Source: Segetibacter sp. 3557_3
Lineage (GTDB): Bacteria > Bacteroidota > Bacteroidia > Chitinophagales > Chitinophagaceae
Length of the DNA stretch: 64,000 bases
Direction: 5' to 3'
NCBI RefSeq assembly: GCF_004354985.1
Contig: NZ_SMSK01000015.1
Location: 106,331 to 170,330 of the forward strand
Part shown: positions 26,082-35,801 of the stretch, one piece after another
Position numbering within the stretch: the stretch's first letter is position 1
How the letters are laid out: every line of letters begins with the position of its first letter
Program-made: the position numbers and the translations under genes
Notes under the pieces: generated by a model
Seen by the model: the letters and a program-made list of their open reading frames with translations, nothing else
What the model was told of the DNA's origin: nothing
The model's database searches: none

Positions 26082-29000
26082 TTATTGTTTTATCAACCGC
26101 GTTTTTAACAACTGGCTCCCGGCAGAGACCGAAACAAAGTATAGTCCAGCAGGTAAAGCTTTAGTGTCTAATGTAAGCGTATTTACACCGATAGAAAGGG
26201 CCTTTGTAGTTTGTATCAGTGCTGTTCCGGAAGCATCAAGCACTTTAATTTCTGCTTTGCCGGCGGCCGGGCTCATTAGTACAATGTTAAACAACTCTAC
26301 TGTTGGGTTCGGATAGGTATTCACGAGTTGCAGCAGGTTGCCAGCAGCGATATCAACCGTTTTCGTTCCGGTAAATACTTCCCTACCATCTTGTTGCAAT
26401 GCTTTAACCCGGTAAAAATTTCTGCCTGCTGCAGGGGTCTCATCAACCACACTCAATATCAAACCTCCTGGCGCGGCCGCCTGTTCAACCGACTTGATGG
26501 TTTCAAACGTTCCACCGGTAACCATACGCTGAACCTCGAAACGGGCTATCTTTTCGTTTGTGGTATACCTCCATTCAAGCATTACTTTGTTGTTATTTGT
26601 TTTCGACGCATCGAAGGCGAGAAAGCTGATGGGTAATGCCAATGTGTTACCAAGAAATTCCTTACGTGCAATTACAATGGCAGACTCCCTGTTAAACCTC
26701 ACAGGGGTTCCTGCTGCGTCACGCATTACCGTAGCGTTTGTGCTACTTGGGTGCTGCATGGAAACAAACATAAACTTGTAATCCGGTGAGAATGTCATTC
26801 CTGTTGGCTCACAACCTGCTGGTGTCACTGCAAAGAGTTCTACCTGCGGATTAGCAGCGGTATGACAAGGCCTGACCATCCAGATGTGATTGCGGCCACC
26901 ATCCTGTATTACATAAAGATTGCCTTCGTCATCAAACGTCAGGTTATCATTACCATCTCTCCACTGTTCAGGTGCTACACCCGTACCATAATTAATGTTG
27001 TACAGGCTGCTTGCATTTCCAACAAAAATGTCGAACGCATTTACCGAAGATCCATTATCGCTGAAGCGGTATACCCTGCTACTTGCCTTAGAGGTGAAAT
27101 AAATCTTACCATCTTTCGGACTGATCTCTACGTCTTCAACAGAATTGAAATTAGTGGCACCAACCGCTGTTGCAAACGAACGCACATTATTACATTCAGC
27201 AGGTGTGCTATTGGGTACCTGTATCCAGGTTCCTGAGCTGGAGTTATCCGGAGTACCGGTAAGTTTCAGTACATAAAGATTGCCCGAACCCAGTTTGCCT
27301 GGTGCGTTTGCTACCATCTTGAAAATGTACCCGGGATTTTCATCATTGCCTTCATAAACCGTAAGGCTGTCGGCAGACACCACCACATTTTCGTGCGACA
27401 TTCTTCCAAGTCCCCACAATTTGTCGGGTTGCCCGTCTCCGTCATGATCAATAACGGAATGTGTGGCAGGATCTATTTCAACGGCCCATCCAATATCCTG
27501 GTAGCCATCTCCATTTACATCAGATGTCGGCAATATTTCTTCACAGGTGATAACCGTGTTCCATGGTGTAACAGTGCCTGAGCAGTTGCGGCCTGTTCCG
27601 GCTACACCGCCGAAATCTACCGGAACGTTGTTGGTAATGTTCCATGTTTTTGGAGCCGGGTTATAATTTATGCTCAGCATGGATACACCTGCTGCAGGCC
27701 AGCTACCTTCTTCGTGATTAATGGATAAATATCCATTGCTGCTGCTGCCATTTATAGGCACATAGCCGGTAAAGTCGAAAGTTGATTTGGTTACGCCATT
27801 CGCAGGATTGGTGTACGGATCACCGGACTGCAGCAACATCTGGAAAGTATGCGTTGAAGGAATCCGAAGCGAATCGGGTTGTGCAGAAGGCAATACCGAT
27901 ACAAAGCTGGATATATGATTAGCAGGGATACTTTCACATGCAACAGGTGTAGCGGGTGGTGTGTATTCTTCGATTGCAAGGTCAAAGCCAAGGTCTGAAC
28001 TTGTACCGTCACGTTGATGTACTTCAACGGCAATCGTATTTGTTCCCGTAATCAAGCCCGCCTTTGGAATAATATAAGTAAAGTAAGCAGACTCATCGGC
28101 CCCGTCTACTATAGAAGAGGAGAATGTATTATAATCTATCGCTCCGGAGGGCATGTTGCTGCGTACCACTTCTACACCATTGATATAAACAATGGCGCCA
28201 TCATCGCGCAGTAACAACAGCTTCAATGAGTCGGTTAGCGCCGATACGTTTGTTACGTTAAACTGCTTTCTGAAATAATACGTGATGTATTTATTGTTGG
28301 CGTTTGAACCAAAGCCGAGGGTTGTTACCGCATTGTCGTTATATCCAAGTTTACCCGGACCAGAGCTCCACCCTGCATCAACAAAACCCGGTGCACGCCA
28401 TGCTGTGCCCTGGTCGGTTCCGTTATCGAGGTATTTCCATTCACTTTGAGTGCCGAAAGGAAAGCTCGCCACAGGCAGCACCGCCGGCGAAGGTGCCGCG
28501 TATTCTACTACAAGTTTTGGAATAAGGTTCCGGTCGCCTGAACTACCATCAAAGGAATAAGCATTTCTAACGCCCTGGCCTGTTAACAATACAACCAAAG
28601 CATTACCCGGCATCCATCCGGCCCTGTTGATCACTGGTTGAATTAGGCTCGCTATGTCCGGTGTACGTTGTTCCGCGCCTGCAGCTCCAACAGACAACGT
28701 TCCCCAGGTGGAACTCGTGGTCCCTGGCCACAACACCGAGTCGCTTACCTGGGCGCGTGAACTGATGTTAAAAGCAGCCGAAGTAAAGAGGGCTGCGTTA
28801 TCGGCATCTTGCGTTTTAATGTATACATCGCCTGCAACCGGTGCCTTGTCACCTTTATTCGCAAATTGAATATAAGCCCTGTTTACGGTAGCACCATTTG
28901 GGATGGTGATGCCGGTAAAGCGCAAGCCTACAAGCTGCTTCTTAGTTCCATCTAAAACAAGTTCAAGGTCGGAGCTCGTAAGATCCATTGAACCGATTGT

Positions 29001-29156
29001 ACCGGAACCCCCGGGTACGGCTTCTTCTGCATCATTTTCTCCTGAAGAAACACTCCATGCCTGTGTTCTTTTCAACTGTGCAAACGATGGAATGGATGAA
29101 AGGCTCAGGCAGCAGGAAAATATCACTGCTGCAAATAGTGGGTAGCTTTTTTTCAA
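26082..29156 (-). CDS. PhoX-like (DUF839) secreted protein with type IX sorting domain
   Basis: About 1024 residues. The signal peptide KKSYPLFAAVIFSCCLSLSS ends SFAQ. Next come a beta-sandwich region (LVGLRFTGITIPNGATVNRAYIQFANKG), a galactose-binding-like region (WKYLDNGTDQGTAWRAP), then a DUF839/PhoX beta-propeller (NGYLSINHEEG, ITCEEILPTSD, GRMSHENVVVSADSLTVYEGNDENPGYIFKMV), an FN3-like stretch and a C-terminal Por-type sorting domain (NTYPNPTVELFNI … LPAGLYFVSV). PhoX enzymes are Ca/Fe phosphatases. I use the TTG at 29156, which gives a clean signal peptide; another TTG lies at 29201. Confidence 0.85.
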   Translation of the reverse strand: MKKSYPLFAAVIFSCCLSLSSIPSFAQLKRTQAWSVSSGENDAEEAVPGGSGTIGSMDLTSSDLELVLDGTKKQLVGLRFTGITIPNGATVNRAYIQFANKGDKAPVAGDVYIKTQDADNAALFTSAAFNISSRAQVSDSVLWPGTTSSTWGTLSVGAAGAEQRTPDIASLIQPVINRAGWMPGNALVVLLTGQGVRNAYSFDGSSGDRNLIPKLVVEYAAPSPAVLPVASFPFGTQSEWKYLDNGTDQGTAWRAPGFVDAGWSSGPGKLGYNDNAVTTLGFGSNANNKYITYYFRKQFNVTNVSALTDSLKLLLLRDDGAIVYINGVEVVRSNMPSGAIDYNTFSSSIVDGADESAYFTYIIPKAGLITGTNTIAVEVHQRDGTSSDLGFDLAIEEYTPPATPVACESIPANHISSFVSVLPSAQPDSLRIPSTHTFQMLLQSGDPYTNPANGVTKSTFDFTGYVPINGSSSNGYLSINHEEGSWPAAGVSMLSINYNPAPKTWNITNNVPVDFGGVAGTGRNCSGTVTPWNTVITCEEILPTSDVNGDGYQDIGWAVEIDPATHSVIDHDGDGQPDKLWGLGRMSHENVVVSADSLTVYEGNDENPGYIFKMVANAPGKLGSGNLYVLKLTGTPDNSSSGTWIQVPNSTPAECNNVRSFATAVGATNFNSVEDVEISPKDGKIYFTSKASSRVYRFSDNGSSVNAFDIFVGNASSLYNINYGTGVAPEQWRDGNDNLTFDDEGNLYVIQDGGRNHIWMVRPCHTAANPQVELFAVTPAGCEPTGMTFSPDYKFMFVSMQHPSSTNATVMRDAAGTPVRFNRESAIVIARKEFLGNTLALPISFLAFDASKTNNNKVMLEWRYTTNEKIARFEVQRMVTGGTFETIKSVEQAAAPGGLILSVVDETPAAGRNFYRVKALQQDGREVFTGTKTVDIAAGNLLQLVNTYPNPTVELFNIVLMSPAAGKAEIKVLDASGTALIQTTKALSIGVNTLTLDTKALPAGLYFVSVSAGSQLLKTRLIKQ

Positions 29157-29643
29157 AGTATTTGGTTTATTGTTGGCGAGGATTACCAGCCAGCAAAACA
29201 AACGTGCTTATGTTAAGCTGCTTTGAACGTTAGATTACCAAATTGTTACCCCTCTGCTGTTGTGCAATAAAGCGAGGTATAGAAGTTTGTAAAGAAAGTA
29301 ATGCAAGACTTGAGCTTAAAATCATTTTAGGCACATGGCAGGGTTTAGCCAACAGCATTCGCGCTTGATACCAGGGCGTACCCCGACCGTACACACCCCG
29401 TTTCCGATGCGTTTTCTTTTGGTACCAGCAGTGGTTTTCTATGGCAGCATCGTTGCGTCGCAATCACTTTATCCGGAAATCAATATGCATCTCCAGTCTT
29501 CAACGCACGGCTTCTTCCAACTTGCCGGCGTTTTTAAGTGCAAAGTGCATTTCTATTATAACGCGGTAGCCGACGAAAAGAGTTATTGTTTATTTACCCT
29601 TAGCCGCATCCAACAACTCATGAAATAAGAAGCGCTAATCCCC
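29157..29643. other. Intergenic region with a dispersed repeat copy
   Basis: 487 bases between two very large minus-strand genes. A repeat copy spans about 29421-29470. No promoter matching TAnnTTTG and no clear terminator were found, and no convincing gene. Confidence 0.4.
29421..29470. repeat. Dispersed 'TTGCGTCGCA' repeat, copy at 29.4 kb
   Basis: Reads GGTACC, about 20 bases, then CAGCATCGTTGCGTCGCAATCACTTT. The core matches 61100-61126 and the complement of 41290-41310. GGTACC also precedes the core in the 41.3 kb copy, so the element may be longer than the core. Confidence 0.55.
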
Positions 29644-32600
29644 TTAGAATTGCTCGGTATAGATTGTACTAAAAAACCCGTTCAAGATGAGGTTTAATAA
29701 AAAGTTCTGGTCGTTGTTGGGGCCATTTGTTTTAATCACACCATCCATATTAATGTCCTCGGGTGCATATTGGTTCATCATTACAATCGACAAAGAGCCA
29801 CCAAGCTTGATATTTTGTATCCTATCCTGGTCGTTTGCCGGACCATTATACTTGGTATTGTTGTTCGAATTGGCATTGCCACCCCGCATGAGCCATTTGT
29901 TACCCGCTTGCACAGTAGCGGTATACAACTGATTTTGAAAACTACTGGCCGCTGAAGCAGTAAAGTCGTGTACACCCGATCCATCAGTAAAGTCCACTGC
30001 CGATGACGAGCGAATACCCAGGTGATTGCGATGCCGGATTGCAACATGGTAGTTGCCGGGAGCGACTGCCGGGAAACTGATACTGGTTCCTGATCCGTCG
30101 GTTTCTACGATTGTGCCATCCCGTTGCACAAACCCGGCCCTTGTAGCGATAATTGTTAAAGGATTTGTTGCATCACGCAATTCGATAAGTACCCAGTCAA
30201 CGATCTCGGGATGGGTTGCAAAAAAGTCGGCAGCCACACGTTCCGTCCCCTGGTAGTTGTAAATGGCAGCGTATGGTTGAGTTGCTGCTGCCGCCTGGAG
30301 CATACCCGAACTATTCAGCGTAGTGTTCATCAATTGGCTGGAAGCGTTAAAAGGAGATTGCAACAACACTTTCCCACTAAAGGTTATCGACGGTTGGGCT
30401 ACCTGGTAATCAAACCTCAAAATCTGGTTGTCTACCCCATCCCAGCTATCTGTACAAATAAAAATGGATCTGCCATCGGGAGAAACCGTGATGTCCCTGT
30501 AGCGTAATGACAAGCTATCGGGAACGCTGAAAACAATTTGCGGCTCAGGCTCGGCCAGGGCTGTGCCTGCGCTATTTAGCTTAAACACGTATACGCCCGG
30601 CCGAAAAGCGGGGTTGTAATTTTTTAATGCCGTTACGAGCAGGCTATTGCGAAAGCCCGGGATTGCATTTGCGCCATAGTAGATCATATCTGATGGGGCA
30701 ACTACGCACGTTTTGGTTGCATCCTGCGGATCTTCGGGCAGGGTAACGGCAGACGGGCACCACGAATAAATTGGCTCCCGAAGCGCGTCACCTGTAATGG
30801 TTGGTGTATAGTTTGCTGCAAAGTTCGACTCGCCAGGGTAATTGCCATCATTGTGGTATCCCCTTGCTTTGGGCCAGCCATAATTTTTTGCCTTTTCAAG
30901 AATGTTGATTTCGTCGTCAGAAGATTTTCCGTTTTCTGAAGAATACAGGATGCCGGTCGCGGGATTGTATGCAAGCCCAAGCGCATTGCGATGGCCTTTT
31001 GTAAATACCGGGCTACCCGGTATTGGATTAGAAGCGGGAATGGTACCGTCGATATTATAACGGAGTGTTTTGCCAAAACGGCTGTTCCAGTCCTGTGCCC
31101 GCAGGTTATCGTTATTGCCAGGCGGATAGCAGTTGTCGTTGTCAATTGATCCGTCCCCTGCGGTAATATAGATATATGGCATACCGCCTTGTGAAATGAT
31201 CAACATCCGCATCCCATCGTGCGATAAGTCTAATGGGAGATCGGGAATAATGTCGAGCGGGTTTGATGCGGTTTTTGTAATGGGGTTCCAGGTGAGGCGC
31301 CGCACTTTAAACTTCGACAATGGTGCGGAGCCCGTACCCGCATTGTAGGAGTAGATATAGTAAATAAAGGGCACGTTGATGAAGTCAGGATGTAATCCCA
31401 TTCCATACGTACCAGCGGATACCGGGTAGGTGCCACATAGTAGAGCAACATCCATTGAAGGATCACCGCCGAAGTAATCCGGCGCAGTGTATACCGGGCT
31501 AACAATTCCACTGTTTGGGTTCACCCTTGATATCCTGCCGTTAGACTGTGTTATCCACAGCATGTCATCCGGACCATACAACATTTCCCAGGGCCTGTTT
31601 AAGCCCCTTGTCAGTAGAGTCCGGCTAAACTCCGGCGCTGCTGTACCGCACGTAGCTGCAGGCTGAAAGCCTAATGTTGGGTCCTGGTCTAAACCATTTG
31701 CCAGATGTGGTGCATGTGTAATGGGGCCATAAATACGGCCGGCCACGGTTGCACCTGCAGATCCATGCCAGTTACAGGCTGCATTCAGGTTTCCGCTTCC
31801 ACCATGCCAGATTGCGTACGTGCTGTTGCTGTTGTCGAAAGAATTAGCAGTTACATTTACTTGCTTGCCGCTGATCTCCTCACCCGCACGAACGGCAAAA
31901 CCAATTCGGGAATTCCGAACCATGTTATTTCGAATAGTAATATTACCCATGAATTCGGATCCGTAGATATAAATTCCACCAACACCCGGCTCCTGCGAAG
32001 TATTTGCGTTTACGATCTCGTTTTCGCTGACAATGGCGTCGCCAACACCGCCGGCAAGTTCGATACCGAACTGACCTGTATTGCGGATATCATTGTTTTG
32101 AATCGAAACGTTCAGGATATTATCAACCGAAATACCGCCCCATGTGGCGCCGTCAACCCGGTTGCCGGTGATGGTTGCTTTAACGGTAGCTACAAGATCA
32201 GGCGCTACCCCGGCCTCTTTTGCATCGTTTAACTTGATTGCACTGGAAAATGGTGTTAAATCATTTGCCTCAAAAAAGTTGTCTGTTATTGTTACCGTTT
32301 TCCACTGGGTTAAGGTGCCTGCAAATAAGGTATTGCCATGGTGAACCCAGTTCTTTTCAAACCGTATAACAATATCCTGGTTGGGATGGCGGGCAACATT
32401 GCCATCTTTAAGCGGGGTTCCATTAATTAGTTTGAAACCCTTGATTTCGATTTGGGTACCGGGCGTATGTGCATCAAATATTAACTGGTTACCCGGGGAA
32501 GATATTACTGCACTGATGATGGCTTCCGGTTGCCGGGATGCAAGGTTTGGATTCGGTGAAATATGACGGTTTGGCCCATAAAACCGGAGTGACTTGGTGA

Positions 32601-32820
32601 CGTTGATGTATTCGGTATAACTGCCCGAAGACACGTTGATGATGTCGCCATCATGCACCTGGTTGTGGTTGTTTGCGAATTGAATGCTCCGCCAGGCGGT
32701 GCCACTGGTTAATCCATCGTTGGCATCGTTGCCGGTAGTGGACACATACCAATTTGTTTGCCCCGGGCAATCAGGGCAGATCGCAATTATAAAGCACAAT
32801 AACAGGAGGCAGCATTTCAT
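29644..32820 (-). CDS. Secreted beta-helix / glucose-sorbosone dehydrogenase fusion
   Basis: 1058 residues. A signal peptide (CCLLLLCFIIAICPDCPG) leads into a parallel beta-helix domain of NosD/DUF1565 type (about 25-390: STTGNDANDGLTSGTAWRSI, then repeated IQNNDIRN-like turns). From about 395, a PQQ-dependent glucose/sorbosone dehydrogenase propeller starts (RGLNRPWEMLYGPDDMLWITQ) with GMGLHPDF, GHRNALGLAYNP and GKSSDDEIN. The C-terminal 250 residues hold the WVLIELRDATNP … YHVAIRHRNHLG module of Bacteroidota secreted proteins and a Ca-binding-like DINMDGVIK. The fusion may couple binding to sugar oxidation. Confidence 0.85.
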   Translation of the reverse strand: MKCCLLLLCFIIAICPDCPGQTNWYVSTTGNDANDGLTSGTAWRSIQFANNHNQVHDGDIINVSSGSYTEYINVTKSLRFYGPNRHISPNPNLASRQPEAIISAVISSPGNQLIFDAHTPGTQIEIKGFKLINGTPLKDGNVARHPNQDIVIRFEKNWVHHGNTLFAGTLTQWKTVTITDNFFEANDLTPFSSAIKLNDAKEAGVAPDLVATVKATITGNRVDGATWGGISVDNILNVSIQNNDIRNTGQFGIELAGGVGDAIVSENEIVNANTSQEPGVGGIYIYGSEFMGNITIRNNMVRNSRIGFAVRAGEEISGKQVNVTANSFDNSNSTYAIWHGGSGNLNAACNWHGSAGATVAGRIYGPITHAPHLANGLDQDPTLGFQPAATCGTAAPEFSRTLLTRGLNRPWEMLYGPDDMLWITQSNGRISRVNPNSGIVSPVYTAPDYFGGDPSMDVALLCGTYPVSAGTYGMGLHPDFINVPFIYYIYSYNAGTGSAPLSKFKVRRLTWNPITKTASNPLDIIPDLPLDLSHDGMRMLIISQGGMPYIYITAGDGSIDNDNCYPPGNNDNLRAQDWNSRFGKTLRYNIDGTIPASNPIPGSPVFTKGHRNALGLAYNPATGILYSSENGKSSDDEINILEKAKNYGWPKARGYHNDGNYPGESNFAANYTPTITGDALREPIYSWCPSAVTLPEDPQDATKTCVVAPSDMIYYGANAIPGFRNSLLVTALKNYNPAFRPGVYVFKLNSAGTALAEPEPQIVFSVPDSLSLRYRDITVSPDGRSIFICTDSWDGVDNQILRFDYQVAQPSITFSGKVLLQSPFNASSQLMNTTLNSSGMLQAAAATQPYAAIYNYQGTERVAADFFATHPEIVDWVLIELRDATNPLTIIATRAGFVQRDGTIVETDGSGTSISFPAVAPGNYHVAIRHRNHLGIRSSSAVDFTDGSGVHDFTASAASSFQNQLYTATVQAGNKWLMRGGNANSNNNTKYNGPANDQDRIQNIKLGGSLSIVMMNQYAPEDINMDGVIKTNGPNNDQNFLLNLILNGFFSTIYTEQF

Positions 32821-33553
32821 GACCTTACGTTAATAGTTAGCGGAATTGTTTAGCGATATACTGCCTTAATCAAGCACTGGGGAGTGTACTGCTTAGCTGG
32901 CAGAGAGTGGCTTTAGAATAGGATCTTCATACGCCATTATTCAGTTGGAGTAAGAATGAACTTAAACATAGGCATTTTATATGAATGTTTAACCATTCCT
33001 ACGATAGCCTTTACCGTTTATTGGATTAAACATTCCCGGCCAAATGCCGAACATAGGTGAAGCGCAAACATGAGGGATTGGGTACGTATAAGCGAGGGAT
33101 AGAGATAGAACCGCAGCTCAAAAGAAATTGAACAACAGGGCTTTCGGGTACTTAGACGAATTCCGCCGAATAGCAGAACAAATCAATTGAATTCCAGCTT
33201 TACATTGTGCTGCGGATAACATGTGTGATGGTACATTTTGCATCGGTAACCATACTCCCGCAAATGTACTTTTGATGGCCTTTATTTCCTGGTTGCGGCT
33301 TACGTATATTAAAATGCCAGGCTATCCGCCTGGCATTAAGCACATGGTAACAAATTTAATTTGGCGGTTGGCCAAAGCCGGAACGGCGACTAAAATTTAA
33401 GGAGCGGGCCTATAATAAAACACCCACCGGTAGAATCTTTTTAAAGCCTTTTTGAAGCGCGGTGACATAGCGCAAGTTTTATAATCTGATAATTATTTTC
33501 CACCTTGTATTTACGCATTCAGTGCTATTACAGATGAAAACAAATCGTTAATG
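32821..33553. other. Long intergenic region with an isolated terminator hairpin
   Basis: 733 bases. The only clear structure is the hairpin at 33313-33337. A 59-codon open frame (33221-33400, +) runs straight through this hairpin and does not look like a protein. No tRNA or repeat element was found. Confidence 0.4.
33313..33337 (-). terminator. Isolated intrinsic terminator
   Basis: Perfect 10-base arms AATGCCAGGC/GCCTGGCATT around a 5-base loop. On the minus strand the stem is followed by TTTTAATAT, so it should work in that direction. It lies 217 bases beyond the stop of the MFS gene. Confidence 0.6.
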
Positions 33554-35059
33554 CTAAGCGGTACGTTTTACCTCCCGGCTGAACTTATATATTAACATGC
33601 GGCGTTTGATCGCAGGTAAGAATACCGGGTTTTTGATCCGGTCTTTTATGGCATTACTGCTCAGGTTTTTCCGAAGTCCCCTTTGCACACTCTTTCTCAT
33701 AACAATGGCCACCATTTCGCGATGTGCTTCGCCCTGTTCTTTGATTTTTTTAACCAACTGGATCGAAAACAGAGCAAGCACTGCACTGATTACGAAAAAG
33801 AAGTTCCAGTTTGCCAGTTCGAGCAAATGAAATGTTGAAACACCAGAGGGTCCCTGCCATTCGATGTTCCAGTTGAGGTGATGTGTTGCAAAAAAATCTG
33901 CCATCAGACCACCCGCCATCGGGCCCGCAGCCGCAAAAATGGCGACTACAATATTCCTTGCCGATATATATGAAATTGCCTCGTTTTTAGGGGCCAGCTT
34001 AATTGCAAGATTATTGATCGCAAGATCAATCCCCGCGGCCGATATTCCGCTCACGAGATGGATAATGATCAGCAGTGCAATACCTGCCCAATGGTTGTCA
34101 ATCATCGATACAAATGTCCAGCTGAGTATGCAGGTGATAAATGTTGGTGCACAAATGCTGATGATGGTTTTGTTGCTGTATTTATCTGAGAAGGTGCCCC
34201 AGAACTTAAGCGAAAATATGCTCCCAAACTTTGCGAGCAGCCCAAGAACAATGATCCAGGCAAATGAAAGCCCTATGGTTTTCATCATATAAACCACGAA
34301 AAAGGGAAGCGCCAGGCTAGTTGCAAACGCATAAAAAGAGTGGAAGGTAAGCAGGTTTCTAAAGTTTACATCCTTCAATGGTTTGCTGAGCAATGCAAAT
34401 AGCTTTTGATCTTCCAATGTGGTTTGTGGTTCGGGTGCCCTTGACAACAAGTAAACTCCCCACATCCCAAAAACGCCCCCAACAACAAACATGGATGCAT
34501 AAGTGGCAACCTCGTACTGGGGATAATCGGATTTTATATAATCAACAAACATGGCAACGCCAAGGCTTAAAGAAACATTCAGGATTTGTGTTAGCCTGGC
34601 CTTTCTTGAGAAGTATGTTCCAAGTATTTTATCCGGCACCACATCTTTGATCCAGGAGTTCCAGCTTGCACCGGAGATAGATGCGAAGAGGTAATGAAAA
34701 AACAGGAAACAAAGAAGAACGTTTATGCTTGTTCCGGTAGAAAACATTAAGGGTAGTACACCAATGATAAAAAGTGGCACCCTGGCCAGGAAAGAGCAGA
34801 TTACACTTATCGCGCGGCGATTTTTATATCGCTGAACCATCCAGATCGACAGGAACTGGAAAACGTTTGTGAGTATGGGCAGTGCCGCCAAAAGGCCAAT
34901 CTGAAAATTTGATGCTTTTAGTAAAACGGCCATTGCAACGAGAAAAGTTCCGCCGGTGAATGTGGCCATTGCTTCGGCAGCCAAACCTTCCTGTACAAAA
35001 TATTTTAACCCTGATTGAACCTGTTGTTCATTAAGGTTGGGTGATGGACGAAGTTTCAT
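33554..35059 (-). CDS. Major facilitator superfamily transporter
   Basis: 501 residues with about 11-12 hydrophobic helices spread over residues 35-425 and a basic, non-membrane C-terminal tail of about 65 residues. The N-terminal half contains NFQIGLLAALPILTNVFQFLSIWMVQRYKNRR, an MFS-like loop between helices 2 and 3; the later SDKYSNKTII repeats the pattern at helices 8-9. Sequence style is that of uncharacterised Bacteroidota MFS proteins. No substrate signal is visible and no enzyme gene is next to it. Confidence 0.85.
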   Translation of the reverse strand: MKLRPSPNLNEQQVQSGLKYFVQEGLAAEAMATFTGGTFLVAMAVLLKASNFQIGLLAALPILTNVFQFLSIWMVQRYKNRRAISVICSFLARVPLFIIGVLPLMFSTGTSINVLLCFLFFHYLFASISGASWNSWIKDVVPDKILGTYFSRKARLTQILNVSLSLGVAMFVDYIKSDYPQYEVATYASMFVVGGVFGMWGVYLLSRAPEPQTTLEDQKLFALLSKPLKDVNFRNLLTFHSFYAFATSLALPFFVVYMMKTIGLSFAWIIVLGLLAKFGSIFSLKFWGTFSDKYSNKTIISICAPTFITCILSWTFVSMIDNHWAGIALLIIIHLVSGISAAGIDLAINNLAIKLAPKNEAISYISARNIVVAIFAAAGPMAGGLMADFFATHHLNWNIEWQGPSGVSTFHLLELANWNFFFVISAVLALFSIQLVKKIKEQGEAHREMVAIVMRKSVQRGLRKNLSSNAIKDRIKNPVFLPAIKRRMLIYKFSREVKRTA

Positions 35060-35801
35060 TTGGATTGGTAGTTCAAGGATGGATAAAGGATATGGATGGG
35101 AAACAGGCGGCCAGGGTACCAGTAGTGCAAACCAAAGCAGCGGAAGATCAGGTGAAAGTTGGCAAACCTTAACACCGGTTCTTCAACTTCCAATCGAGCT
35201 CATTTCTTCTAAAACTAACGTAGCACATTTGAACCTTATTGTAGTTGCCGACATTTATTCACGAAATAGCCCGGCCGGCTGTCTACACCCGGTTTGTGCG
35301 ACAATCCAGGAACATTTGATTGGAACAGTTCGTTAAGAACCGTAAAGGCATCAACTGGGAGCCGAAACAGGGTTGTTTATTTACAACGCTCCCAAACGAT
35401 GGATGAGCCTTTGCAGCGTAAGCGCAGTTCTGATGATCAGCTGAATTCTTTTGACTTTTCAAAATGATAGGCTCGGCTGCATTTGCCAGGCCCCTTAGGT
35501 ATTCATCACCATGAATGCAGCAGTTCTTGATAGGTGTAAATAGGAATTCGCTAATGGATTGCTGCTCTGTTTAGCCGCCTGACCCATGGTAACTATCAAC
35601 GGCATCCCTCGCTTCAAGGCGAGTTTGAAATCGACGATTCAGGCATGGAATCTTGCTGATTTTACTCAGGCTTCTGTTAAGGCGTGGTAATTGATTCTCA
35701 GCAATCGGGTGTTAACAGCGAGATTACAACAAGTGGGCTCGCGTTGCAATAACTGGTTTGTTATTAAAAACCGTTTCTATAACCTAAAGAATACTTTAGA
35801 T
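35060..35801. other. Long intergenic region, no recognised gene
   Basis: 742 bases between divergent genes. A 34-codon frame at 35586-35690 (+; MVTINGIPRFKAS… ending VKAW) has protein-like composition and might be a gene remnant, but I cannot identify it. A small inverted repeat CTCGC-TTCAAG-GCGAG lies within it. No promoter or terminator is clear. Confidence 0.35.

Noticed and set aside
31705..32232. 175-codon plus-strand frame within the beta-helix fusion gene
   Set aside because: Antisense shadow; the minus-strand protein has coherent domains through this region.
33221..33400. A 59-codon plus-strand gene
   Set aside because: The frame runs through a perfect terminator hairpin and has no recognisable protein pattern.
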